DNA from: Oscillospiraceae bacterium
Lineage (GTDB): Bacteria > Bacillota > Clostridia > Oscillospirales > Oscillospiraceae
Reading direction: 5' to 3'
Length of the DNA: 64,000 nucleotides
Assembly: GCA_015068125.1 (NCBI GenBank)
Contig: SVLD01000001.1
Coordinates: forward strand, 93,795 to 157,794
The position numbers and the translations under genes were made by a program. The notes below the pieces were generated by a model, which was not told where the DNA came from, made no database searches, and saw only the letters and a program-made list of their open reading frames with translations. Of this stretch, positions 6,889 through 15,385 are shown in pieces; the stretch's first letter is position 1, and every line of letters begins with the position of its first letter.

Positions 6889-8433
6889 ATGAAAAAACGC
6901 TTTATTGCGATTGGTGCAATTGTATTGGTTCTGGCTCTGTGCATCGGCGTGGTGGCGCTGCTGGTCGTCAAACATCAGCGCGACGAGGAAGAGCGCAGAA
7001 AATACTGCATGGGCATTGGCCTGATTTCCCAGGAAGAAGCTGTGAAGTATGATTACTATAGCAGCTTTAAAATCGAGAAGCTGTCTTACAATGGCATGCC
7101 GGTGGTCTTTGACAGGAAAAGCTGGTCTATTTATATTTCTTTGACTGAGGAATCTCTGGTAGATTACTATGATCTTCCGGGCAAGCTGGAATGGACAGAT
7201 CCCTACAGCAAAATCGCGTTTGTGAAAAACGAAGCGCTGATGAATATCCGGGAGTCAGTTCGCAATAATATCCCTCTGACGATGTATATCACCGACGGCA
7301 AAACCTACCGCTTTGTCAATGTGGTGATCACCACAATGCCTGTGGTGCATATGACCGGCAAGGTGACCCATAAAGATGAGGACAATCGGGATGTGTACAC
7401 CGGCAATCTTACGGTTTACAACGGCCAGGAGCCCGGTAAATACTCGGTGCAAACCAGCAAGCTGGAGTGGCATGTACGGGGCAATACCACCGCAAAGAAG
7501 GATAAAAAACCCTGGAAGCTGTCCCTAAAGGACGAAAACGGTGATAACAACCATCTGGAATTTTTGGGCATGGGCGCCGACGATGACTGGATCCTTAACT
7601 GCCTGACCATGGACGACACCAAGATGAAAGAAAAGCTGTACATGGACTACTGGAACGACCTGGCTTCCCAGACCGAGCATAATTTCAAAATGTCCACAGG
7701 TGAGTATGTGGAAGTGGTCATCAACAATCAGTACTTAGGCCTGTTCCTGCTGCAGCGCAGGGTGGATGCCAAGTACCTGGAGTTAAACGATAACGATGTA
7801 CTGCTGAAGGTAGTCAATTACGGCCTTACCAAGGCGGAGGATGCCTACGAATTCGTCACCGATCCGGTCAACGAAAAGCAGATCTATGCCACCATGCAGA
7901 AGGTGCTGGATCAAAAAGACAGCAGCATGTATAACCTCAGCAACATGATCGACACGAATCTCATGATGCAGTTTACATCGGCGCTGGATAACCAAGGCCT
8001 TAAGAATATGTTCCATGTGCTGATCCCCAGCGGAAGTGGATATACCCACTATTTTGTTCCCTGGGATACAGATCAGAGCCTGGGCGTGGTCTGGAGCCAC
8101 GAAAAGTCGGATTTTGCTTACGATTTCATCCGATCCAAAACAGAGCGGGTCCAACGGAAGGAAACCGTGGCTATGGCCAAGCTTCGGCCGGACTACTATC
8201 AGCTGGAAGCGGTGCGTTGGTTCGAACTGCGGGAAAAATTCCTGATAGAGGAAGACATTCTGGCCTACATCGACGATACCTACGAAAGCATGAATGCCTG
8301 TGGCGTTTTTGCCAGAGATACCAAACTCTGGGGAGAGCGCTACAAAGGATCAGATACAGTGGAAAATCTGAAGCGGTTTATCAGTGCAAGGCTGGCATAT
8401 CTGGACGATTATTATACGAAGCTGCTGCCGTAA
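6889..8433 (+). CDS. Membrane-anchored CotH-kinase-family protein
   Basis: 514 aa from an ATG behind AAGGAGGGAG. An N-terminal helix (about 5-29) anchors the protein, and the rest should face outward. The CotH core is recognisable: VRGNTTAKKDKKPWKLSL (the W-R-G-N-S-like entry), DDWILNCLTMDDTKMKEKL, YVEVVINNQYLGLFLLQ and the Asp-bearing FVPWDTDQSLGVVW, which corresponds to the catalytic D-x-D region of spore-coat kinase CotH. B. subtilis CotH phosphorylates coat proteins; this protein differs by having a membrane anchor, so an envelope substrate is as likely. It is monocistronic with its own promoter and terminator. Confidence 0.85.
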   Translation: MKKRFIAIGAIVLVLALCIGVVALLVVKHQRDEEERRKYCMGIGLISQEEAVKYDYYSSFKIEKLSYNGMPVVFDRKSWSIYISLTEESLVDYYDLPGKLEWTDPYSKIAFVKNEALMNIRESVRNNIPLTMYITDGKTYRFVNVVITTMPVVHMTGKVTHKDEDNRDVYTGNLTVYNGQEPGKYSVQTSKLEWHVRGNTTAKKDKKPWKLSLKDENGDNNHLEFLGMGADDDWILNCLTMDDTKMKEKLYMDYWNDLASQTEHNFKMSTGEYVEVVINNQYLGLFLLQRRVDAKYLELNDNDVLLKVVNYGLTKAEDAYEFVTDPVNEKQIYATMQKVLDQKDSSMYNLSNMIDTNLMMQFTSALDNQGLKNMFHVLIPSGSGYTHYFVPWDTDQSLGVVWSHEKSDFAYDFIRSKTERVQRKETVAMAKLRPDYYQLEAVRWFELREKFLIEEDILAYIDDTYESMNACGVFARDTKLWGERYKGSDTVENLKRFISARLAYLDDYYTKLLP

Positions 8434-8465
8434 TAGAAACCATGCTTAATCGCGGTGAAAGTAGA

Positions 8466-8495
8466 AAAACAGGGTGCGTGAGCACCCTGTTTTTT
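8466..8495. terminator. Bidirectional terminator between cotH-like gene and araM
   Basis: Stem ACAGGGTGC/GCACCCTGT with loop GTGA, flanked by A-run on the left and T-run on the right, so it serves both converging genes. Confidence 0.88.
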
Positions 8496-8503
8496 ACATA
8501 ATA

Positions 8504-9742
8504 TTACAGCAGACATCTGCGCAGGCGCATCAGTGTCAGCCGGTTTCGGACCAAGGGAGAGCATTCCAAAAGAATGGATACGGCTTCCGCCGGCACACCA
8601 ATCTCAGGCAGTGTAGACTTAACAGCCAGATTTTTATAAAGCGATACCAGACTGTCATAGCTGGGAATCTCATTGATGATGGCAGATAGGGCGTCAAAAT
8701 GTTTGTGGAGTGTTTCGGCGGTGATACCGGCCGCGGCGTCGGTTTTGTTCTCTGTCAAAATCGAGCCGCTGAGCTTTTGCCCGAACATAGAGCGAATGTA
8801 GTTTTGATCAGAGGTAACATAGTCGTGCCATGGCAGATCTTTTTGCGCCAAAGCGTGGTAAGCCTGGCAGGCCAGCAGGGTACCGATGCCAACCTTCTCG
8901 CCGTGAAGCGCATCAGAGTGAACGCCCAGACCGGGGGGCTCCATTTCGATGAGGTGAGAAATGTGATGCTCTGCACCGGAGGCGCATCTGGAGCTTCCGA
9001 GAAGCTGCATGGCAACGCCGGACATCAGAAGACCGTAGGTAAGACGCTCGTAAGCTGCCGGGTCGCCGTTTATGATACCGGTTGCGCTGTCCAAAACGGC
9101 CTGGGTGGCCTGGTAGGTCACATCATAGATCTGTTGACAGAAGTGTTCGCCCGTCAGCAGATGCCCGACCTTCCAGTCTGCCAGCGCAATGTATTTCCCA
9201 ACCATATCACCAAAACCGGACTTGGCTAGCCGTATGGGAGCGTGGGCAATAATGTCCGTATCCGCAACTACAAGCTTCGGCGCTACGGCGGAAAAGGTTT
9301 TCTTGTATCCATTCCAGGTCATGGCGGCCACCGATGAACAAAAACCGTCCACACTGGCAGCGGTGGGACACGATACAAAGGGAATCCCTTTTTCATAGGC
9401 GCAGTATCGGGTGATATCGTGGATGGTGCCGGCGCCCACGGCAATTAAGAAATCGTATTGCTCTGTTAACTGTGCAAGTGCCAGAGTTACGCCGTGGTTG
9501 TCTGCATGGAGATTGTGAGCAGGCAGTACAATGCTCCTAAGGACTTCGGGGTGGAGATCGGCAGTGGCGGCATATGTATTTTCGTCATATATGGCAGCAC
9601 AGTGACCAACCAGCCCAACGCTGAGGAGATATTCCGGAAGCCGCTTCAGGCAACCGGGTTCAATGATGCAGAATTCTGTGGTCATGGCGTGGGCCTTGCC
9701 GCAGGTACAGGGACCACGAAAAGCATTGCTGTCAATAATCAT
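8504..9742 (-). CDS. araM: sn-glycerol-1-phosphate dehydrogenase (AraM/EgsA-like)
   Basis: 412-aa iron/zinc-type alcohol-dehydrogenase-fold protein that interconverts dihydroxyacetone phosphate and sn-glycerol-1-phosphate with NAD(P)H. It shows the nucleotide-binding AVGAGTIHDITRY motif and the substrate loop SCPTAASVDGFCSS. The metal-site residues are seen in SGFGDMVGKYIALADW, SGAEHHISHLIE and LHGEKVGIG. It overlaps araD by 4 bases (ATGA), so the two are translationally coupled. In B. subtilis araD, araL (a HAD phosphatase) and araM are neighbours in the arabinose operon, and here a HAD phosphatase lies on the divergent arm of the same locus. Confidence 0.88.
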   Translation of the reverse strand: MIIDSNAFRGPCTCGKAHAMTTEFCIIEPGCLKRLPEYLLSVGLVGHCAAIYDENTYAATADLHPEVLRSIVLPAHNLHADNHGVTLALAQLTEQYDFLIAVGAGTIHDITRYCAYEKGIPFVSCPTAASVDGFCSSVAAMTWNGYKKTFSAVAPKLVVADTDIIAHAPIRLAKSGFGDMVGKYIALADWKVGHLLTGEHFCQQIYDVTYQATQAVLDSATGIINGDPAAYERLTYGLLMSGVAMQLLGSSRCASGAEHHISHLIEMEPPGLGVHSDALHGEKVGIGTLLACQAYHALAQKDLPWHDYVTSDQNYIRSMFGQKLSGSILTENKTDAAAGITAETLHKHFDALSAIINEIPSYDSLVSLYKNLAVKSTLPEIGVPAEAVSILLECSPLVRNRLTLMRLRRCLL

Positions 9743-10440
9743 CGGTGATCGCCTCCCATCTGCCCGTAATACGCGTGTTTACCATGTTTGCGCAGATAGT
9801 GCCTGTCAAGAAGCGCCTGTGACAACTGTGCGTCGGGCGTCAGCAGAAGGGTATGCCACGCCGTGGCGGCCACCTCTTCCAGGATCACAGCGTTCTCAAC
9901 AGATTTTTTGGCATTACTGCCCCAGGTGAAAGGTCCGTGAGAGGCTACGAGAGCGGCTGGAATTTGCAGAATGGTATCCCCGGAGAACAGCTCTGCAATG
10001 ACCTTGCCGGTGTTTGTCTCATAATCCGTTGCGATTTCTTCGTCGGTCATGCTCCGTGTACAGGGGACGGCACCGTAAAAACCGTCGGCATGTGTGGTGC
10101 CCAGTGCCGGGATTTCCCGTTGGCTCTGGGCAAAAGCTGTGGCAAACCGGGAGTGGGTATGGGTAATGCCACCGATGGCGGGAAAACGGCGGTACAGTTC
10201 CAGATGGGTAGGAGTATCGGAGGATGGATTTAGGTCACCCTCGATTTTGTTGCCGGCAAGGTCGACAATCACCATGTTTGATGGAACCATTTTATCATAG
10301 TTGACACCGGAGGGCTTGATTACCACATAGCCGGTTTCTGGATCTTTTTCCGATACGTTTCCCCAGGTTAGTGTTACCAACTGGTTGGTCACAAGTGATA
10401 GATTGGCCTCCCAAACCCGTTGTTTGATATCTTCCAGCAT
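9739..10440 (-). CDS. araD: L-ribulose-5-phosphate 4-epimerase (class II aldolase family)
   Basis: 233 aa, close to the 231 aa of E. coli AraD. The enzyme converts L-ribulose-5-phosphate to D-xylulose-5-phosphate in the cytoplasm. The zinc histidines are in ITHTHSRFATA and LVASHGPFTWG, and the N-terminal WGNVSEKDP and IKPSGVNYDKM segments bind phosphate. The ATG at 10438-10440 follows GGGGG and lies 34 bp after the predicted transcription start, so the longer frame to 10623 is excluded. No araA or araB is visible, so the substrate could be another pentulose phosphate of the same family (UlaF/SgbE type). Confidence 0.9.
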   Translation of the reverse strand: MLEDIKQRVWEANLSLVTNQLVTLTWGNVSEKDPETGYVVIKPSGVNYDKMVPSNMVIVDLAGNKIEGDLNPSSDTPTHLELYRRFPAIGGITHTHSRFATAFAQSQREIPALGTTHADGFYGAVPCTRSMTDEEIATDYETNTGKVIAELFSGDTILQIPAALVASHGPFTWGSNAKKSVENAVILEEVAATAWHTLLLTPDAQLSQALLDRHYLRKHGKHAYYGQMGGDHR

Positions 10441-10453
10441 ATTGATACCCCCA

Positions 10454-10508
10454 TTGACTTTTATTGCTTCTTTGATTACAATTATAAAAAGTGGACAAAA
10501 ACAGTCAA
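10454..10508. promoter_or_regulatory. Overlapping face-to-face promoters for araD-araM and deoR-HAD
   Basis: Rightward: TTGACT (10454-10459), 17 bp, TACAAT (10477-10482). Leftward: TTGACT (10503-10508), 16 bp, TATAAT (10481-10486). The two -10 boxes share two bases, so polymerase cannot occupy both at once. A DeoR site within this 55-bp block would control both arms. Confidence 0.85.
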
Positions 10509-10572
10509 CAGGTGGCGCAATAATCGGAAAACGCGCAGAGAAAAAGGACAAATGAGCAAACGGGGTGACGAA

Positions 10573-11307
10573 ATGGGCATCTCCCAACGACAAAACCAAA
10601 TATTGGAGCTGCTTCAGATACATGGCTTTTTGACAGTCAACAGGCTGTCTGAACTGACTTTTACATCCCCGTCCAGCATTCGCAGGGATCTGTCGCAGTT
10701 ACAAAATCTTTGTCTGGTGAAGCGCACCCATGGCGGCGTAACGGTTCTGACAGAAAACAATCAGGCGATACCCCTGAATAATCGGATGACACAAAATGTC
10801 AAAGGCAAGCGGATCATCGCGCAAAAGGCGGCGGTGTTGCTGCGGGATGGCCAATCCATAATGCTGGACGGCTCTACAACGGCCAGCTTTTTGATTCCCT
10901 ATATTGCCGGGAAAAAGGACATTCGTTTATTTACGAACAACATGATGACGGCGATCAACGCTATCAATCACGGCATCTGCACACATTGTATCGGGGGAGA
11001 TTCCGTCAATAACTCTGCAGTGCTGTCCGGCGAGGCGGCCTACGAGGCCGCAAGGGGCATTTGCCCGGATATTCTGTTTTTCTCGTCAAGAAGTATTGAT
11101 CGGAACGGTAGAATATCCGATCCCACAAAGGAAGAGAATTATTTGCGCAGTATCATGCTGCACAACGCCCGCAAGAGGGTCTTTCTTTGCGACAGTGAAA
11201 AGTTTAACAGGCAATCGCTGTATGAGCTGACCTGCCTGAATCATGTGGACATAGCGGTGTTTGATGTGCCGTACCCGGAACTGAAAGTGAACTGCGAAAT
11301 TTTGTGA
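10573..11307 (+). CDS. DeoR-family transcriptional regulator
   Basis: 244 aa. The N-terminal DeoR helix-turn-helix (QNQILELLQIHGFLTVNRLSEL, then TSPSSIRRDLSQL and the KRTHGG wing) is followed by the DeoRC sugar-phosphate-binding domain with LDGSTTASFLIPYI and FTNNMMTAINAI. The start chosen is the second in-frame ATG, behind GGGGTGA; 10552 is possible with a poorer site. It is divergent from araD-araM and shares a promoter block with it, so it probably represses both arms and is relieved by a phosphosugar. Confidence 0.9.
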   Translation: MGISQRQNQILELLQIHGFLTVNRLSELTFTSPSSIRRDLSQLQNLCLVKRTHGGVTVLTENNQAIPLNNRMTQNVKGKRIIAQKAAVLLRDGQSIMLDGSTTASFLIPYIAGKKDIRLFTNNMMTAINAINHGICTHCIGGDSVNNSAVLSGEAAYEAARGICPDILFFSSRSIDRNGRISDPTKEENYLRSIMLHNARKRVFLCDSEKFNRQSLYELTCLNHVDIAVFDVPYPELKVNCEIL

Positions 11308-11322
11308 AGGAGCGCCTGTAAT

Positions 11323-12000
11323 ATGACATCTTCCAAGAAGAAAATCGGAATTTTATTTGATCTGGATGGCACGCTTTTGGACACCATCCAGGATCTGACG
11401 GACTCGGTGAATCACGCCCTGCGGCTGTTTGCGCTGCCGGAGAGAGAGCCTTGGGAGATCCGCAGCTTTTTGGGCAACGGCGCCAGATCTCTGGTGACCC
11501 AATCTCTGCCCGGCAGGGCGGATGACCCGGATATCGAGGTGGTTCTGGCGGCGTTTAAGGATCACTACGCCATCCATTCCCAGGACAATACCTGCCCCTA
11601 TGATGGAATCGCAGAAGTGGTTCGCCAGCTCCAGGAGAAATATCCCGTGGCGGTGGTGTCCAATAAGCCGGATTTCGCGGTGAGAAGTCTGTGCGATCTG
11701 TTCTTCTCCGGTGTTTACGCCCGGGGTGAGCGGCCGGACTGCCCCCGAAAGCCTGCTCCGGATATGCTGCACAGAACCATGCAGGATCTGGGTGTGGATA
11801 CCTGCGTGTATGTGGGCGACAGCGAGGTGGATGTGACGACGGCGAAGAATGCAGGTGTGCCCTGTGTCACGGTGCTCTGGGGCTTCCGGGATGAACCGCA
11901 GCTCCGGGAGGCTGGCGGCAAGTATTTCTGCGGCGAGGTTTCCGAGTTGCCGGAAACGCTGGAGGAAGTGATTCGGGAGAATTTCCCGGAGGAAGCATAA
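11323..12000 (+). CDS. HAD-superfamily phosphatase, phosphoglycolate-phosphatase-like
   Basis: 225 aa with all four HAD motifs: DLDGTLLDT (I, nucleophile Asp), SNKPDF (II), Lys in CPRKPAPDM (III) and VGDSEVDVTTAKNAG (IV). A helical cap between motifs I and II marks the Gph/C1 group. It starts 15 bases after deoR and shares its transcript. B. subtilis keeps a different HAD phosphatase, AraL, beside araD and araM, proposed to clear toxic phosphosugars; this protein may play the same part through a non-homologous cap type. Substrate specificity is inferred only. Confidence 0.85.
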   Translation: MTSSKKKIGILFDLDGTLLDTIQDLTDSVNHALRLFALPEREPWEIRSFLGNGARSLVTQSLPGRADDPDIEVVLAAFKDHYAIHSQDNTCPYDGIAEVVRQLQEKYPVAVVSNKPDFAVRSLCDLFFSGVYARGERPDCPRKPAPDMLHRTMQDLGVDTCVYVGDSEVDVTTAKNAGVPCVTVLWGFRDEPQLREAGGKYFCGEVSELPETLEEVIRENFPEEA

Positions 12001-12004
12001 CAAA

Positions 12005-12032
12005 AAAACCGGGTGCAAACGCACCCGGTTTT
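12005..12032. terminator. Bidirectional terminator
   Basis: AAAACCGGGTGC/GCACCCGGTTTT with loop AAAC, between the HAD gene and the converging membrane-protein gene. Confidence 0.9.
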
Positions 12033-12036
12033 GCTC

Positions 12037-12990
12037 TTAGTTTGTATCCTCTTCCTGGGCAATCAGGTTGTTATAGCCCTGGGCGTAGGCAACATAGACG
12101 TAGTTTTTAAGACTGCGGTGGAGCAGAAGCTGGGCTGCGGCGTACAGGCCGAAGCAGACAAAGGTGGTTACAGCGCTTGGCCAGGGGAGTTGGATACCCA
12201 GGGCGGCCAGCCCCAGATCCAGAAAGCTCACAGCCCCCACCAGAAGTTCCAGGGCGTAGTACCACCAGAATCGCAGGTCCAGCTTAAACAGGGCGATGCG
12301 GTGACCCTTCATCCAGGCCTGGCTTTCCCGCATGGCAAACAGGGCGCTGTTTTGCTCGCCGTCCAGCAGGAACAGCAGAGACATCCGGTACCGGTAATAG
12401 AAAGGCGCAATAAGAGGAAGCAGCACCACCAGGGTGGTCAGGGTCAGTGGCAGCGCAACTTGCTGCATGACCGCCATCAGCGCCTCAGTGGTCAGCTCGT
12501 TGCCGGCAGCGATGCTTAAGGATAGCTCATTTAACGGTTGCGCCCAGGGGAGCATGACAAAAATGCTGGAGCTGATGTTGATGCTGACAAAGGTAATGCC
12601 GAAATAAAGGGCAGCCTGGAGCAAAAACAACCGCAGCACAGCGCCCCAACGGCGGAAGCCTTCAAACAAATCTCCGATGCCTGCGGATTCCTCCCGGGAC
12701 AGCCGCAGAGTCAAATATGTATAGCCCACCTGCCAGAAGGGAACTACGGCCAACTGCGACAAACGCAGAACAGCCTGGATGGTGGCCAGGGTGGAACGGG
12801 TGCCGATGCCACCCAGACCGCCGATGGTGCTGATCTTCTGCTCCAGCAGAAAATCCATCAGCATCAGGGCAAAGGTCAGCAGCAGAATGGCGCCTGTGTG
12901 GAGTGTGACCAAATTTTTATGCTTTGCGCCGGCTTTTTCCAAAGAATTTCTGGCGGCGGTTTTTACAAGCTTACTGTCAAAAGGATGCAC
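12037..12990 (-). CDS. Integral membrane protein of unknown function
   Basis: 317 aa from a GTG start behind a perfect AAAGGAGG. There are five or six hydrophobic segments, including LLLTFALMLMDFLL near the N-terminus, a central pair, and two around 240-300. It resembles the broad group of clostridial multi-helix proteins of the DUF975/glycerophosphoryl-diester-associated type, but no catalytic motif is visible and I do not assign a family. It is transcribed divergently from an XRE/TPR regulator with a 138-bp shared region that contains a palindrome, so the regulator may control it. Confidence 0.75.
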   Translation of the reverse strand: MHPFDSKLVKTAARNSLEKAGAKHKNLVTLHTGAILLLTFALMLMDFLLEQKISTIGGLGGIGTRSTLATIQAVLRLSQLAVVPFWQVGYTYLTLRLSREESAGIGDLFEGFRRWGAVLRLFLLQAALYFGITFVSINISSSIFVMLPWAQPLNELSLSIAAGNELTTEALMAVMQQVALPLTLTTLVVLLPLIAPFYYRYRMSLLFLLDGEQNSALFAMRESQAWMKGHRIALFKLDLRFWWYYALELLVGAVSFLDLGLAALGIQLPWPSAVTTFVCFGLYAAAQLLLHRSLKNYVYVAYAQGYNNLIAQEEDTN

Positions 12991-13054
12991 GACGGTTCCT
13001 CCTTTACATCTTTTCTTTATGGTAAACCAAATGGGGAAAAATAGCAAATGAATT

Positions 13055-13094
13055 TTTTGTAACAGTGGAAATTTTACAAAATCTGTGCTACAAT
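13055..13094 (+). promoter_or_regulatory. Inverted repeat and promoter of the XRE/TPR gene
   Basis: TTTTGTAA (13055-13062) and TTACAAAA (13074-13081) form a perfect 8-bp inverted repeat with an 11-bp centre. A -10 box TACAAT lies at 13089-13094 with a weak -35 TGGAAA 17 bp upstream, inside the repeat. This fits autoregulation, possibly reaching the divergent membrane-protein gene. Confidence 0.6.
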
Positions 13095-13128
13095 GGGGTA
13101 AATGATAATTACCCGGGAGGTGTGCAGC

Positions 13129-13923
13129 ATGTCCATAGGTCAGCGGTTAAAGCAGGCCCGGCTGGAAGCGGGGCTTTCCCAGCGGCAGCTGTGCGGAGAA
13201 GTGATCACCCGCAATATGCTGTCCCAAATTGAAAATGGCGCAGCAAAGCCTTCTATGGATACTCTGCGGTATCTGGCGGGGCAGCTGCAAAAGCCCATCG
13301 GCTATTTCCTGGGGGAGGATGCGATTCTCGATCCCGGGCAAAAGGCATTGGAAGCAGCCCGTAACGCCTATCAGACCGGCGATTTTGCCGGGGTTTTGAA
13401 GTTACTGGGGGCGGATGCTGACTGGGAGCGGGGATTGCTTCGAGCATTGTCCTGCCTTGCTTTGGCGGAGGAGGCATTGAGAGAGGGACGCATGCCCTAT
13501 GCCCGGAAACTGCTGTCCGATTGTGCGGCTGTCGGCAAGGACAATCCCTATTACACCCCGGAGCTGGAGCGCAGACGGCTGCTGCTGTTGGCGCAGGCCC
13601 AGCCGGAGCTGCTTTCCAGGGTGGTAACAGAGCTGCCAAGCCTGGATGAGGAACTGCTGCTGCGCAGCCGCCATGCCCTGGATCAAAAAGATGCTGCCCG
13701 GGCAGCGGCTATGCTGGATTCCGTTTCCCTGCAAGAAGATCCCCGGTGGCTGTTGCTCCGGGGAGAGGCGGCCTTTGCCCAGGAGGACTTTCTGGGAGCG
13801 ACCCGGTATTTTCACCGGGTGGAGGCTTTTGGAGACAGCCGGGCGGATGCCTGGCTGGAGCAGTGCTATCGCCAGATGGAAGATTATAAAATGGCCTACC
13901 ACTACGCTTGTAAACAGAAGTAA
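13129..13923 (+). CDS. XRE-family regulator with C-terminal TPR-like repeats
   Basis: 264 aa. An N-terminal Cro/CI helix-turn-helix (IGQRLKQARLEAGLSQRQLC, then TRNMLSQIENGAAKPSMDTL) is followed by a long helical solenoid rich in Ala/Leu pairs (about 75-260) resembling TPRs. This is the architecture of Rgg/PlcR-like regulators that bind small peptides or partner proteins, but the repeats are too degenerate to call a peptide sensor. GGGAGG precedes the ATG at 13129. It has its own terminator. Confidence 0.85.
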   Translation: MSIGQRLKQARLEAGLSQRQLCGEVITRNMLSQIENGAAKPSMDTLRYLAGQLQKPIGYFLGEDAILDPGQKALEAARNAYQTGDFAGVLKLLGADADWERGLLRALSCLALAEEALREGRMPYARKLLSDCAAVGKDNPYYTPELERRRLLLLAQAQPELLSRVVTELPSLDEELLLRSRHALDQKDAARAAAMLDSVSLQEDPRWLLLRGEAAFAQEDFLGATRYFHRVEAFGDSRADAWLEQCYRQMEDYKMAYHYACKQK

Positions 13924-13925
13924 AG

Positions 13926-13956
13926 CAAAAAGCTGCCGATTTCGGCAGCTTTTTTG
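13926..13956. terminator. Bidirectional terminator
   Basis: AAAAGCTGCCGA/TCGGCAGCTTTT type stem around a 3-nt loop with T-run, between the XRE gene and the converging capA-like gene. Confidence 0.88.
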
Positions 13957-13957
13957 C

Positions 13958-15370
13958 TTATTGCAGACCGAGTTCGGTTTCTACCTGGGTTTTGCGCTGA
14001 GCAAGCCAGGTGTTGACCTGGGTCATGCCGTCGCTGACGATGGCCATGGTGCGCTCATAAGAGGCCTGGGCTTCTTTCAAGGTGGCATCTGTCAAAGAAA
14101 ACTGGCTCTTCCAATCTTCAATCTGGGTGTCCAGGGGCAGGATGGGGTATTCCCGCCGACCCTGAGCGTTGTACCTGCGATCCACCCACAGGGGGAGCAG
14201 GGAAGTGTCCGTTAGGATCACAGTGCCGTCGGAATATTTAGAGAAGGTGACGCTGAACAGCACGCCATCCTCGGTGTGCCCGGAATCGGGGATGCCGGCT
14301 TCTGTCCGGCGCTGGTTGGAAACGGCGTTGCCCATCGAATAGAGGCAGACTGTCTTATGGGAACTGTTGGTGGTGGAGGTCAGCAGCTCCACGGGCTGCA
14401 CCACATGGGGGTGTCCGCCGATGATGACATCGATGCCAAGATCGCACAGCTCCTGCGCCATGGCGGATTGGGTGGCGTTCTGGGTGGTGAAATTCTCTTC
14501 ACCCCAGTGAATGAAAAGGACGACTGCATCGGTGCCGGCTTCTTCCATGAGGGCGATATTCTCTTGCATTTCCCCATAGAACAAATCCAGGTAATCATAA
14601 TCAAAGCTGTTGATCAGCGGCGCATCGGATTTCGTAAGCGGAATTCTGTTCAGTGCTTTTTCCTCGTAGGGATACTTATAGTTGGGATCGTCCTCGTTTT
14701 TCTTGTGTTCTTCATAAGTGTAGCAGAGCATACCGATACGGATGCCGTTTATATCCGCGATGAGATAATTGGGCGTATCGGCGGTGGGCTTGGTGCCCAG
14801 GTGGGCAAGTCCGATATCCGTGATGACCTGTTGGGTGCGCCGCAGACCGATGGTCTGGGTGTCATAGGAGTGATTGTTGGCAGTCAGCAGCATATCAAAG
14901 CCGGCATTTTTCATACTGGTTACAATACCGTCGGGACAGTTAAAATCGGGATAACCTTTGTATTCGTAGCCGTTGTCACTGCCTGCCAGAGTCGTTTCCA
15001 GATTCGCCACAGTATAATCTGCGGCAGTGACATAACTGGAAAAATAAGTGAAGATGCTGGAAAAATCATAGACATCCTCGGAAATATAGCCGGTGTTAAT
15101 AACGGGCTTGTGCATCAGAATATCGCCGGTGGCGGCCAGGGTTGCGGTAGATTCCAGGACGATGGGGGGCGTGGGCACGGTAGTCACCGGGGGCGCAGGC
15201 TCCGTAGTGGGTATTACCGTGGGGTCTGTAAGGGGCGTATCCATGCTGGGGGTCGGCATAAGCTCCTGCAAAGAAACAGCCAAAACGATCAGCAGGATCA
15301 AGATGACGGACATAACAAGAACCAGGGATGTCAGCGTCGGTTGTCTTCTGCGGCGGTGAGGGGGAACCAT
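13958..15370 (-). CDS. CapA-family (PGA_cap) metallophosphatase-like envelope protein
   Basis: 470 aa. An Arg-rich N-terminus is followed by one membrane helix (about 15-38), a Pro/Thr-rich linker (PTSMDTPLTDPTVIPTTE region) and a CapA domain. Conserved metal-site elements are ATGDILMH, ANLETTLAG, TANNHSYDT, FIHWGEE and IGGHPHVVQP. Members take part in poly-gamma-glutamate export/anchoring in Bacillus, but most clostridial homologues are of unknown role. It lies 15 bp after alr in the same orientation, so both probably share the alr promoter and act at the cell surface. Confidence 0.88.
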   Translation of the reverse strand: MVPPHRRRRQPTLTSLVLVMSVILILLIVLAVSLQELMPTPSMDTPLTDPTVIPTTEPAPPVTTVPTPPIVLESTATLAATGDILMHKPVINTGYISEDVYDFSSIFTYFSSYVTAADYTVANLETTLAGSDNGYEYKGYPDFNCPDGIVTSMKNAGFDMLLTANNHSYDTQTIGLRRTQQVITDIGLAHLGTKPTADTPNYLIADINGIRIGMLCYTYEEHKKNEDDPNYKYPYEEKALNRIPLTKSDAPLINSFDYDYLDLFYGEMQENIALMEEAGTDAVVLFIHWGEENFTTQNATQSAMAQELCDLGIDVIIGGHPHVVQPVELLTSTTNSSHKTVCLYSMGNAVSNQRRTEAGIPDSGHTEDGVLFSVTFSKYSDGTVILTDTSLLPLWVDRRYNAQGRREYPILPLDTQIEDWKSQFSLTDATLKEAQASYERTMAIVSDGMTQVNTWLAQRKTQVETELGLQ

Positions 15371-15385
15371 GGAAACAACTCCTTC

